A DNA stretch of 64,000 bases from Rhodococcus sp. 1163. Its GTDB lineage: Bacteria > Actinomycetota > Actinomycetes > Mycobacteriales > Mycobacteriaceae. Under the pieces are notes generated by a model. It made no database searches, was not told where the DNA came from, and was given only the letters and a program-made list of their open reading frames with translations. A program made the translations under genes and the position numbers. Of this stretch, positions 18,223 through 26,868 are shown piece by piece. Positions within the stretch are counted from its first letter, which is position 1; each line of letters begins with the position of its first letter. Location: assembly GCF_002091985.1 (NCBI RefSeq), contig NZ_MKKX01000030.1, forward strand, positions 95,183-159,182. Direction: 5' to 3'.

Positions 18223-18304
18223 GGCCCCGTTCTGCCGGGGATCGGCGGCACATAGCTTTGTGATCAACCACGAAAGACCGAGCAAAAGAATGGAGCCACT
18301 TCAC

Positions 18305-20302
18305 ATGGCCACCAACGCAGTACTCGACTTCATCCTCAGCCTGCTTCGCGACGACAAGGCAGCTGCCGCATACTGCGCCAACCCGGATATCGCGCTGGCC
18401 ACGGCAGGGTTGGGCGATGTGTGCCACGCCGACATCGTCGCGGTTGCCCCCCTGGTAGCCGAGTCAGGGCTGTTCGCAGGAGCAAGCTCGCAGCTCTCGG
18501 CCATCCTCGGTGCGGGCGCATCGGGAGGCATCGAAGGCGGCCTGGCCGGTGGTGGCGCAATCGGCGGCGGTATCGGCGGTGGACTATCGACCGGCCTTGG
18601 ACTGACAGCCGGTGCCGTCGCAGGCGGAGGGCTTGCAGGTGGCGGACTCATCGGAGGCGACATCGGTGGTGGTGTAGGTGGCAGCGTGGGCGGAGAGGTC
18701 GATCTGGCCGGTGACATCGCGGTCCAGATCGGTGCCTCGCTCAGTGCAGCTCTCGCCGCAGGCGGACACATCGGAGCCGACCTCGGCGCAGCATTCGGCG
18801 CCGCACTCGAAGTTGCCATCGGCGCAGGTGGATCGATCGACCTCGGTGGCGCGGCAGATATCGGCGGCGCCCTGACCGGACTCATCGGTGGCGGAATCGA
18901 GCTCGGCGGCGAGATCACCGGAGCGTTCGACGCAGCGCTCGATGCCGCATTCGGTGCAGTCGGCAGCATCGATCTCGACGTCCTTGCCGGTGTGGACGGT
19001 GCCCTGAGCGCTGCACTCGGCACAGTGTTCGGCGTCGGCGGAACCATCGGAGCCGATCTCGGCGCTGCGCTCGGTGACGTCTTCGGCACCGTGATCGGTG
19101 AGGCCGCACTCGATCTCACCGGCGATCTCGGTGTGGCATTGAGCGCCGGCCTCGGACTCGGAAGCGACATCGCGGTCGGCCTGGGCTCGGCACTCGACGC
19201 GGCGTTCAGTGCAGGCGGGGGAATCGGCGTCGAACTAGGCGGAGCTCTGGAGGGTGTCCTCGCCGTCGACGGTGACCTCGGCGGCACCCTGGGCGCAGCG
19301 CTCGGTGCCGTACTGGACGCCGGCGCATTGGCAGACCTCGATCTCACCGCAATCGCGAACGCCGACATCGGTGTCCTCGTCGGCGGCGCCCTCGGTACTG
19401 CCCTCGATCTGGACATCAGCGTCGTCGGCAGCCTGACCGCTGCGCTGAACACTGCGATCGACGCTTCGGGCGAGGCAAGTGTTGCGACCACACTCGAAGG
19501 TGTTCTCGGCGGTGCATTCAGCGTGGGCGGCGAGGCGGGGGCAGGCCTCGGAGCGGCCTTCGACGCTGTTCTCGACACGAGCGGTGCACTGGATCTGAGC
19601 GCAGTCCTCGGTGGCGGTACCGAACTCGAAGCAACCCTCGACGGTGCTCTCGGATCAGCTCTCGGCGCCGCAGGGGGCGTCGCAGGATCCGGCGATCTCG
19701 ACCTCAGTGGTCTTACCGGTGCAGGCGTCACCGGTGGAATCGACAGCAGCATCGCCGTCGGCGAAGCAGGCGCGGGGGTCTCCGGTGGATTGTCCGGGCT
19801 TGCCGGGCTGGGCGGCGGCCTTGCCGGTGGGCTCGGCAGCGCGGGCAGTGAGCTGGGTGGCTCGCTGACCGGTGCGCTCGACGGCGCAGCAGCGGGTGCA
19901 GTGGACATCGGCGGCGGCGTAGCCGGAACCATCGACGCCGGCGCATCCGCTGGTGCCGACGCGGCTGTCTCCACGGGCGCAGAGGTAGCAGGCGCACTCG
20001 GTGGTGGGCTCGGTTCGGTTGCGGATCTGTCCGCCGATCTATCTGGTGCCGCTGCCGGTGGAAGCGACATGGTCGGTGCAGTCCCCGGCGGCATCACGAG
20101 CGGCGCGTCCGGATCGTTCGATTCGACTTCGGCCTTCGATTCGAGCGCCTGGTCCGGTGTGGATTCGAGCATCTTCGGACAAGCACAGTCCGACGCGGGT
20201 CTGCACTCGGACGCCGGTCTGCACGGAGACTTCGACAGCTCGGCACAGTCGGTCGCCGACCTGTCGACCGGTGATCACCACACCGATCTGCTCGACCCGT
20301 AA
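18305..20302 (+). CDS. iniB: IniB-type protein, glycine/alanine-rich
   Basis: 665 aa. Residues 1-55 form the conserved IniB N-terminal domain (DFILSLLRDDKAAAAYCANP, then DVCHADIVAVAPLVAESG). The remainder is Gly/Ala/Asp/Leu-rich with many short repeats of the type LGAALGxVFGxxGxIG. No signal peptide is seen. IniB is the first gene of the isoniazid-induced iniBAC operon of mycobacteria; its role is unknown, and location at the envelope is inferred. ATG 18305 has GGAG 8 nt upstream; ATG 18290 is possible but less well placed. The protein is larger than typical mycobacterial IniB, mainly through the repeat region. Confidence 0.9.
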   Translation: MATNAVLDFILSLLRDDKAAAAYCANPDIALATAGLGDVCHADIVAVAPLVAESGLFAGASSQLSAILGAGASGGIEGGLAGGGAIGGGIGGGLSTGLGLTAGAVAGGGLAGGGLIGGDIGGGVGGSVGGEVDLAGDIAVQIGASLSAALAAGGHIGADLGAAFGAALEVAIGAGGSIDLGGAADIGGALTGLIGGGIELGGEITGAFDAALDAAFGAVGSIDLDVLAGVDGALSAALGTVFGVGGTIGADLGAALGDVFGTVIGEAALDLTGDLGVALSAGLGLGSDIAVGLGSALDAAFSAGGGIGVELGGALEGVLAVDGDLGGTLGAALGAVLDAGALADLDLTAIANADIGVLVGGALGTALDLDISVVGSLTAALNTAIDASGEASVATTLEGVLGGAFSVGGEAGAGLGAAFDAVLDTSGALDLSAVLGGGTELEATLDGALGSALGAAGGVAGSGDLDLSGLTGAGVTGGIDSSIAVGEAGAGVSGGLSGLAGLGGGLAGGLGSAGSELGGSLTGALDGAAAGAVDIGGGVAGTIDAGASAGADAAVSTGAEVAGALGGGLGSVADLSADLSGAAAGGSDMVGAVPGGITSGASGSFDSTSAFDSSAWSGVDSSIFGQAQSDAGLHSDAGLHGDFDSSAQSVADLSTGDHHTDLLDP

Positions 20303-20320
20303 CCATGCGGTTGTAGGTGG

Positions 20321-20346
20321 CCCCGGGCGGTTCGGTTCGCCCGGGG
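20321..20346 (+). terminator. GC-rich hairpin between iniB and iniA
   Basis: Perfect arms CCCCGGGCG / CGCCCGGGG with an 8-nt loop lie 19 bp after the iniB stop and 62 bp before iniA. No T-run follows. It may act as a partial terminator or an mRNA-stabilising element giving more iniB than iniA/iniC transcript. Confidence 0.55.
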
Positions 20347-20407
20347 CGGCTCTGTCGATAGAGTTCACCCGAACGCTCGAGAAGGAACGTGTATCGGAAA
20401 GAAGGCT

Positions 20408-22219
20408 ATGGACGGGCAATCGAAGCAGCTGGCCGATTTGCTCGATCGCACTGCGGAAGTGGCGCAGCGCGTCGGCCGGTCCGATCTCGTGTCGAGGGTG
20501 GAACTCGCGAAGGAGCGAGTGCTCGATCCCAGAAGGCGCATCGTCGTCGTCGGGCCTTTGAAACAGGGAAAAAGCCAATTCGTCAACTCGTTGCTCAACC
20601 TCGACGTGTGTTCGGTCGGTGACGACGAAACGACCGCCATCCCCACCGTCGTGCAGAACTCCGAACGTCCGTATGCAGAACTGGTGCTTGCCGATCCGGG
20701 CAACGAGGCTGTTCGGGTCGAAGTACCGCTCGAAGAACTACAGACCATCACCCCCGCGGATCCTCGAGCGCAATCCCGCGAGGTCCTTCGACTCGAGGTC
20801 AACGTACCGAGTCCGCTACTGGCCGACGGGCTCGTGCTCATCGATACTCCCGGCGTGGGTGGCCATGGAAACCCGCATGCGGCAGGCACACTCGGGTTGA
20901 TACCGTCCGCAGACGCGGTACTGGTCGTCTCCGATGCCAGTCGCGAGCTCACCGAGCCCGAAGTGTCTTTTCTCCGACAGGTTCTCGGCCTCTGCCCTTC
21001 GGTGGCCTTGTTGGTCACCAAGACCGATCTCTATCCGCACTGGCGGCAGATCGTCGACGCCAACCTCGCTCACCTGGCGCGTGAAGGCCTCGATGTGCCG
21101 ATCATCGCACTGTCCTCCTTGCTGCGATCACACGCACTTCGGCTCAGTGACGAAGAGTTGAACAGCGAGTCGGGATTTCCCGAGCTCTACACCTTCCTCC
21201 GCGAGAACGTCCTCTCGCGCGCCGATGCGACGACGCGAGCTGCCGTCTCGCTCGACATCAGGTCGGTCACCGAGCATCTCGCGCTGGCAATGGGGAGCGA
21301 GCTTGCGGCACTACGTGATCCGCAGCGAGCCGAGGCAGCTGTTGCCGGACTGCAACGGGCGAAAGCGGCGGCCGAGGAGCTGCACAAGAAGACCTCGCAG
21401 TGGCAGCACACCCTCTCCGACGGCATCGCCGACCTCGCCGCGGATATCGACCACGACCTGCGTGATCGACTGCGTCGAGTGACACGCGAGGCGGAGGAGA
21501 CAGTGGACGGCGGGGACCCGAGTTCGGACTGGCTCGAGCTCGGGGACTGGCTCGAAGAGCAGATCGCGGCATCGGTGGGTGACAACTTCGTGTGGGCACA
21601 CGACCGTGCGCTGTGGTTGTCCGAGCTCGTCGCGGAGCACTTCGCGGCCGCCGGTGCGGTCGCGCTGCCCGATCTCGATCTCGGCGATCTCGACGACATT
21701 CTCGAACCCGTTGCCTCGCTTGCCGATCTGGAGACGGGGAAGACCGGGATCACTCAGAAAGTCCTCGTCGGAATGCGTGGATCGTATGGAGGGGTGCTGA
21801 TGTTCGGGCTCATCACCACCTTCGTCGGGCTCAGTCTCCTCAATCCGATTTCCATCGGTGCCGGCGTGCTGCTGGGCACCAAGGCTTACAAGGAAGACAA
21901 AGAAAATCAGGTCCGGGCTCGTCGTTCGGAAGCCAAGATCGCGATTCGCCGCTTCACCGATGACGTCAGCTTTCAGGTCGGTAAGGAATCGAAGGATCGT
22001 TTGCGTCTGATTCAGCGGGTGCTACGCGATCACTTCACCTCCATCGCCGAGCAGACGCTGCGATCGCTCAACGATTCGCTGCGCGCAGCGCAGGAAGCAG
22101 CAACAGTCGAAACAACCGAAAGATCGACGAGAATAGGGCATTTGGACCGGGAGATGAAGGTCGTCGCGGAGCTCAACGAGCGTGCTTCCGCTCTAGTGCC
22201 GAACGGCCGGGCACAGTGA
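20408..22219 (+). CDS. iniA: IniA, bacterial dynamin-like GTPase
   Basis: 603 aa. The GTPase domain has P-loop GPLKQGKSQ (49-57), switch threonines in DDETTAIPT, G3 DTPGVGG (146-152) and G4 VTKTD (near 204). A long helical stalk follows. A hydrophobic paddle (LMFGLITTFVGLSLLNPISI, near 465-490) would dip into the membrane. Mycobacterial IniA is a dynamin-like protein that remodels membranes and helps cells tolerate isoniazid and ethambutol; the same role at the inner leaflet is inferred. ATG 20408 follows an AAGAAGG ribosome site. The TGA overlaps the iniC GTG by 4 bp. Confidence 0.93.
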   Translation: MDGQSKQLADLLDRTAEVAQRVGRSDLVSRVELAKERVLDPRRRIVVVGPLKQGKSQFVNSLLNLDVCSVGDDETTAIPTVVQNSERPYAELVLADPGNEAVRVEVPLEELQTITPADPRAQSREVLRLEVNVPSPLLADGLVLIDTPGVGGHGNPHAAGTLGLIPSADAVLVVSDASRELTEPEVSFLRQVLGLCPSVALLVTKTDLYPHWRQIVDANLAHLAREGLDVPIIALSSLLRSHALRLSDEELNSESGFPELYTFLRENVLSRADATTRAAVSLDIRSVTEHLALAMGSELAALRDPQRAEAAVAGLQRAKAAAEELHKKTSQWQHTLSDGIADLAADIDHDLRDRLRRVTREAEETVDGGDPSSDWLELGDWLEEQIAASVGDNFVWAHDRALWLSELVAEHFAAAGAVALPDLDLGDLDDILEPVASLADLETGKTGITQKVLVGMRGSYGGVLMFGLITTFVGLSLLNPISIGAGVLLGTKAYKEDKENQVRARRSEAKIAIRRFTDDVSFQVGKESKDRLRLIQRVLRDHFTSIAEQTLRSLNDSLRAAQEAATVETTERSTRIGHLDREMKVVAELNERASALVPNGRAQ

Positions 22220-23673
22220 CACCGCTCGCCGATGCCCGTGAGCTGATCTCCGCCGCACGCGCTGCCTATTCGATCGACACCTACGCCGCTGCCTCACTGA
22301 CCCAGGTACTGGATCGGCTGGGTCAGCCGCTGCGCGTCGCGCTCGCCGGGTCGCTCAAGGCCGGTAAGTCGACACTGCTCAATTCTCTTGTCGGGCAGGA
22401 CATAGCGCCGACCGACGCCACCGAGTGCACCAAGGTCGTCACCTGGTATCGCAACGGGGCCAGTCCGAACGTCACAGCCTGGTACGACGGAGACAAGTCC
22501 ACACACGTGCCGGTGCAGCGCCCCGACGGACGCTTGGCGTTCGACCTCGGCGACCTGACCGCGTCCGATGTCGATCGTCTCGAAGTCGAGTGGCCTGCGC
22601 GCGCCCTGACACACAGCACCATCATCGATACGCCTGGCACCTCCTCTCTCTCCCGAGACGTCTCGGCTCGCACCCTGTCGATGCTGGCGCCGGAGAACTC
22701 CTCTTCCGGGGCCGACGCAGTCGTATATCTGATGCGAACACTCAACGCTACCGACGTGAGCTTTCTCAGCCAGATCGGTGCTCATGTCGGCGGTGAGTCG
22801 GGACCGCTCGGTGTGATCGGAGTTCTCTCACGTGCGGACGAAGTCGGGGCAGGCCGGATGGACGCGATGATGTCCGCGCACGAGGTCGCGGCCCGGTTCG
22901 CTGCGGAGTTGGAATCGACAGGACTGTGCCAGGCCGTCGTACCCGTTGCGGGGTTGCTCGCGCTGGCCGCTGGAACATTGCGGCAATCGGAGTTCGCGGC
23001 CTTCGAAACCCTGGCAGGTGTGCCCGACGAAGATCTGACGTTGGCGATGCTGTCGGCCGACAGGTTCTCCCGACCCGGGCTGCTGCCGGTCGATGCGGAT
23101 CTGCGGGCGTCGATCGTCGATCGCTTCGGCATGTTCGGAATCAGGATGGCGATCACTCTGATCAAACTCGGCGTCCGTGATTCGCCGACATTGGCAGCGG
23201 AATTGGTCGAACGTAGCGGGTTGAGCGAACTACGATCGGTGATCGACGTGCAGTTCGGTCAACGCGCGGACCAGCTGAAACTACATTCGGCACTCGTTGC
23301 GCTGCAGCGCATTTTAGAATCTCGGCCGATCGCACAGTCCGCAGTCTTTCGAGCCGAAGCGGGCCGGATGCTGGCCGACGTGCATGGCTTTCAAGAACTA
23401 CGGCTGCTCGGACGGCTACGATCCACCGTCCCGAAACTGCCCGACGGCGATCTCGCGGAACTGCAGCGGATCATCGGCGGATACGGCATCGACACCGCCG
23501 TCCGACTTGGCTTGGATCCGGACTCCGGACCGGCCGAGCGCCGCGACAGGGCGCTCGACGCGATCTCGAAGTGGCGCAGACTTTCCGAGCATCCACTGCT
23601 CGATCAGTTCACCTCGCGCGCCTGCGCTATTGCGGCGCGCAGCGCGGAAGGTGTTGTCGCCGTGACGCGTTGA
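22216..23673 (+). CDS. iniC: IniC, dynamin-like GTPase partner of IniA
   Basis: 485 aa. The dynamin-type GTPase domain has P-loop GSLKAGKST (45-53), switch threonine in DATECT and G3 DTPGT near 138. G4 is less clear (VLSRADEVG). The protein is shorter than IniA and lacks an obvious membrane paddle, so it may work together with IniA. It starts at GTG 22216 inside the iniA stop (GTGA), showing translational coupling. It ends 8 bp before the convergent GH13 gene; no clear terminator is visible between them. Confidence 0.92.
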   Translation: MTPLADARELISAARAAYSIDTYAAASLTQVLDRLGQPLRVALAGSLKAGKSTLLNSLVGQDIAPTDATECTKVVTWYRNGASPNVTAWYDGDKSTHVPVQRPDGRLAFDLGDLTASDVDRLEVEWPARALTHSTIIDTPGTSSLSRDVSARTLSMLAPENSSSGADAVVYLMRTLNATDVSFLSQIGAHVGGESGPLGVIGVLSRADEVGAGRMDAMMSAHEVAARFAAELESTGLCQAVVPVAGLLALAAGTLRQSEFAAFETLAGVPDEDLTLAMLSADRFSRPGLLPVDADLRASIVDRFGMFGIRMAITLIKLGVRDSPTLAAELVERSGLSELRSVIDVQFGQRADQLKLHSALVALQRILESRPIAQSAVFRAEAGRMLADVHGFQELRLLGRLRSTVPKLPDGDLAELQRIIGGYGIDTAVRLGLDPDSGPAERRDRALDAISKWRRLSEHPLLDQFTSRACAIAARSAEGVVAVTR

Positions 23674-23681
23674 TCCGTGCT

Positions 23682-25862
23682 TCAGCGCAGAATGACCGGC
23701 ACCCCCTGGTATGGGGCGAGGGTCATCGGGAAGCTGTTGAGCTCGTCGACTACGCCGAGTTCCGAGTCCTCGAACATGTCGAAGACGCCCGCGCCGGGAG
23801 TCAGGAACTTGGACTGGATGGTGGCCGCTACCTCGTCCGAGGAGAAGTTGATGACCGTTGCCTGAATGGTGCCCTGACCCAGTTCGTGCACCATCACCAA
23901 CAGGCCCTTGTGCGAGACGGTCGGTACATCGAGTTGCTGCGCGGTGGCGATGCCGAACCTGTTGCGAATCTCGATGATTCGTCCGAGCTGGCTGGCGAAC
24001 GAGTTCGGATCCTTCAGCTGTGCAGGCAATGCACCATAGAGGCTGCGGCCACGGGGTATGCCCGATTCCGAGCGGACCGCGTCGGGGAAACTGTCCATCA
24101 GATCGTGGGCGCCACGGTTGATCCAGCGGGTGTCGCCTTCGCGAATCAACTCGGCTACGTCCTCGGCGTCGATAGGGAGCACACCGAGCAGGTCCCAGCC
24201 CGACAACGCGAACACGCCCGGCTGCAGGGCGTTGAACATCGCGAGCATCAGATGAACGGTTCTGACGGTGTCGATATCGGACTCGTCCATCCGATCGAGA
24301 TCGCGGATACCGAGTGAAGCGGTGATGACACTGGCTGTGGTGCAGGCGATTCCGTTGGTGGTGAAGGTTCGGTTGTACGGTGCCCAACGTCCGGTGAGTC
24401 GATCGGTGAGATCGGACCGAATCAGATCGCCGAGATCCGAACCCTTCACGACGTCGCCGCAGTAGTGGAACTCGTCCTCCGCGTGCAGTGTTGCGAAGTG
24501 GATGAGCTCGAAGGTCAGCTCATCGTGGTTCTGTAGGGCGTGCACCAGCGAGGCCGGGTCGACGCCGTGGTCACGGCACAGTGTCATGGTGAGCCGGAGG
24601 AATTCGGTATTCCCCATGACGAGCGCGTGATGGTAGGCGGGCCGGTTGATGAAGTCGTACGACAGGTCGGCGCCGTTCTCGCTCATGGCCTTGATGTCGT
24701 CGATCGTCAGATTCAACTCCTGGAAGGTGAATCCGCCCATCTTGCGCACCACACTGGCGATCAGATGATTCGCAGCCTCCGACAGGGGGTGCCCCTCCGA
24801 CCAGCCGGGGCCTTCCGCGCGGCGCTCGACACCGAGGAAGCCATTGGCGTCCAAGCGCAGCGCACCGGCGCCGAGGTCGGCAATGGAGTGGCATGCGTCG
24901 CCGATCACCAGGCGCATCCCGGCGAACGACGGGTCGAGCCAGTTGATCGACGGCTGCCCGGCCTTGAAGTAGTGCAGGTACACCCAGCGACGCTCGATGC
25001 CGTCGATGCCGACGACGGGAGCTGTTGCGCTCCAGTTGGTTTCCTTCACTCCGAGCTCGTAGAAGATGACGCGTTGGAGCTGGCCGATGATGTAGCCGGC
25101 GCGCGCGAGATTGGCTTCGGCTTCGGCGTCGATGTTCTGCGAGTCGGCACCGGCACGGACACGCGGTAGTAGATGCCAGTCCTCCGGCTCGATCTCCACC
25201 ATGTGGTAGATCCCCGGGTAGTCGGCGACCGCCATTTCGGCGAGGCGGAAATCCGCTCCCTTACCGGTGTGCCCCGGGACGATGTCGTCGATGACGATGC
25301 CGTCGTATGCGGCGGCGACGACGCACAGGCGACGAAACTCTTCCTCCGAGCCGAACGCGGGATCGATCTGCATCCCGATGCGATCGAAGTGACCGTCTAC
25401 CGAAGGCGTCGGCTTCCAACCGTGGATACCGCCGGCGACCTTGACCGGTCCGGTGTGGACGGCGGTGATGCCGATATCGGAGAAGGCCTGCCAGAGCTCT
25501 TCGCTGCCCAGGGTGTGTAGAAAGCTGGTCTGCGGAGCGTTGATCACCGAGATCGGGTAGGCGGTGAACCAGACGGGCGCGCGCTCGACGGCCCCCCGTG
25601 GGTTGGGGTCGGCATAGGGGTTCTGCCACATACTGCCTTTGCCGGAGAGCTGTTCGGCGATGAGTTTGGCGTCCCGCAGCATCGACTGCTCGGTCAGCCA
25701 TTCGACGTATTCGCCATTGGCGGCGGACGGATCGCTGTCCTGGGAGGAGTTGCCGATCCGGTTGGCCCGACGGACGGAGGGGCGAAGCGGTCGAGGTCTG
25801 GCCGGGTAGAACTTCTCGTCGTAGGTGATCTCGCTTGGTTCGTGCTGCACTTCGGGATCCAT
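23682..25862 (-). CDS. GH13 family alpha-glucan enzyme, trehalose synthase (TreS)-like
   Basis: 726 aa. All catalytic alpha-amylase-clan residues are present: His198 (DDIVPGHTG), nucleophile Asp338 (GALRLDANG), acid/base Glu382 (TFQELN) and His446-Asp447 ([10 protein letters not shown]). The QNHDELT-E segment is close to the RNHDELTLEM of TreS, which interconverts maltose and trehalose. The N-terminus and region I (VPGH rather than VxNH) differ, so this is a divergent relative and not a certain TreS. No signal peptide. ATG 25862 has GGAGG 3 nt upstream, a tight spacing. Its closeness to iniC and to otsA (51-52 kb) fits trehalose metabolism, but the substrate is inferred. Confidence 0.8.
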   Translation of the reverse strand: MDPEVQHEPSEITYDEKFYPARPRPLRPSVRRANRIGNSSQDSDPSAANGEYVEWLTEQSMLRDAKLIAEQLSGKGSMWQNPYADPNPRGAVERAPVWFTAYPISVINAPQTSFLHTLGSEELWQAFSDIGITAVHTGPVKVAGGIHGWKPTPSVDGHFDRIGMQIDPAFGSEEEFRRLCVVAAAYDGIVIDDIVPGHTGKGADFRLAEMAVADYPGIYHMVEIEPEDWHLLPRVRAGADSQNIDAEAEANLARAGYIIGQLQRVIFYELGVKETNWSATAPVVGIDGIERRWVYLHYFKAGQPSINWLDPSFAGMRLVIGDACHSIADLGAGALRLDANGFLGVERRAEGPGWSEGHPLSEAANHLIASVVRKMGGFTFQELNLTIDDIKAMSENGADLSYDFINRPAYHHALVMGNTEFLRLTMTLCRDHGVDPASLVHALQNHDELTFELIHFATLHAEDEFHYCGDVVKGSDLGDLIRSDLTDRLTGRWAPYNRTFTTNGIACTTASVITASLGIRDLDRMDESDIDTVRTVHLMLAMFNALQPGVFALSGWDLLGVLPIDAEDVAELIREGDTRWINRGAHDLMDSFPDAVRSESGIPRGRSLYGALPAQLKDPNSFASQLGRIIEIRNRFGIATAQQLDVPTVSHKGLLVMVHELGQGTIQATVINFSSDEVAATIQSKFLTPGAGVFDMFEDSELGVVDELNSFPMTLAPYQGVPVILR

Positions 25863-26140
25863 GTGCCTCCGTAGCCTCGCTTTTCCTCAAACCCTACGTA
25901 GGGAACGGAAGGTCCGCAGTCTGGTACATCCCCGGTCGGGGCGCAGGCGAAACCCGGTGCCCAGTGTTCGGCCCGAGAATTACATCGATGTTGTTCCAAG
26001 ACAACGTGATCGACCGGTAAGCAAAGCGTCACTCAATCGAGACCGCCTGGTATGGAATGTCTGGTTCGCATAGGTAATAGTCAATCTGGCAACAACAACA
26101 TCAACTGCAACACCAACCTCATCTGTAACAGGAGATCCTC

Positions 26141-26638
26141 ATGCGTCACATCGCCCGCGCCACCGTCCTGGCCTCGACAGCCGCTCTTGCCGCCGCCATG
26201 GGTGCGGTCGTCCTGGCGCCCATCGCCTCCGCGGAGCCCGAAGCACCCGCAAGCCCCTTCGGTTCCTCGGTCGCCGAATCACCCGACCTCGTCGTCACGA
26301 TCGGAACGGCATGCGTGGCGAAAGACGGCAAGAAGCCGGAGGGGGAGAGGGTTGGCGCGCTGGAGATCTCGGTCGAGAACGTCGGCAAGGGTGCCGCATC
26401 CGCGGTGTCCGTCAACTATGCGGTGCTGCCCGATGTCAACGGTGCCGCCACCGTCGAGAAGATCGATCCGGGTAAGACGGAAAAGGTGATCGTGCCGAGT
26501 GGGGCAACCGAGTGGGTCTCGCGCCCGGGCGGCGTGGCGGTGTTCTCACCGCAGCTCGACGCCAACTACACGAACAACGTCGCTGTCGGCCTGCTCACTG
26601 TCGATTGCGCACCGGAGCCCGCCGACACCGAGGAGTAG
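26141..26638 (+). CDS. Small secreted protein, CARDB-like beta domain
   Basis: 165 aa with a signal peptide ending ASA-EP near residue 30. The mature part (LEISVENVGKGAASAVSVNY ... NYTNNVAVGLLTVDC) looks like one immunoglobulin-like CARDB-type domain with two cysteines able to form a disulfide. AGGAG lies 7 nt before the ATG. The gene is monocistronic and followed by a perfect hairpin. Function unknown. Confidence 0.85.
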   Translation: MRHIARATVLASTAALAAAMGAVVLAPIASAEPEAPASPFGSSVAESPDLVVTIGTACVAKDGKKPEGERVGALEISVENVGKGAASAVSVNYAVLPDVNGAATVEKIDPGKTEKVIVPSGATEWVSRPGGVAVFSPQLDANYTNNVAVGLLTVDCAPEPADTEE

Positions 26639-26662
26639 TAGCGGAAGGTTTCACCTCGATCC

Positions 26663-26693
26663 TGCGCCGTGACGGCACTGCCGTCACGGCGCA
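26663..26693. terminator. Hairpin terminator after the secreted protein
   Basis: Perfect 15-bp arms (TGCGCCGTGACGGCA and complement) with a 1-nt centre start 24 bp after the stop codon. This insulates the dnaK promoter downstream. Confidence 0.75.
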
Positions 26694-26757
26694 TCCGTGT
26701 GAGTGGGACTGCCCCGGGAACAAATCCCGTGAATCCTCCGTTAACCCTTTCGACAGC

Positions 26758-26778
26758 CTTGAGTGGATGAGGCTCAAC
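26758..26778. promoter_or_regulatory. HAIR operator 1 (HspR binding site)
   Basis: CTTGAGT-N7-GCTCAAC fits the HspR-associated inverted repeat CTTGAGT-N7-ACTCAAG at 12 of 14 positions. It lies just upstream of the dnaK -35. Confidence 0.85.
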
Positions 26779-26784
26779 TCCAGC

Positions 26785-26813
26785 TTGACGAATCAAAAGA
26801 TGTCTTGCAGACT
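26785..26813 (+). promoter_or_regulatory. dnaK promoter
   Basis: TTGACG (26785-26790) and CAGACT (26808-26813) are 17 bp apart. The -10 runs into HAIR operator 2, so bound HspR would block RNA polymerase. Confidence 0.6.
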
Positions 26814-26832
26814 TGAGTGCAGTTCACTCAGC
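26812..26832. promoter_or_regulatory. HAIR operator 2 (HspR binding site)
   Basis: CTTGAGT-N7-ACTCAGC matches the HAIR consensus at 13 of 14 positions and covers the -10/transcription start of dnaK. The regulator is encoded as the last gene of the same operon. Confidence 0.88.
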
Positions 26833-26868
26833 TAGGCATTTTCCACAGCAACAACAGGAGGAAACATT

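Noticed and set aside
18301..20172. 623-codon open frame antisense to iniB
   Set aside because: The translation is Ser/Pro/Ala-only low complexity mirroring the Gly/Ala repeats of iniB. No start signal.
18305..20302. PE/PPE or ESX substrate identity for the Gly-rich protein
   Set aside because: The N-terminal domain and the downstream iniA/iniC genes identify it as IniB; there is no PE, PPE or WxG motif.
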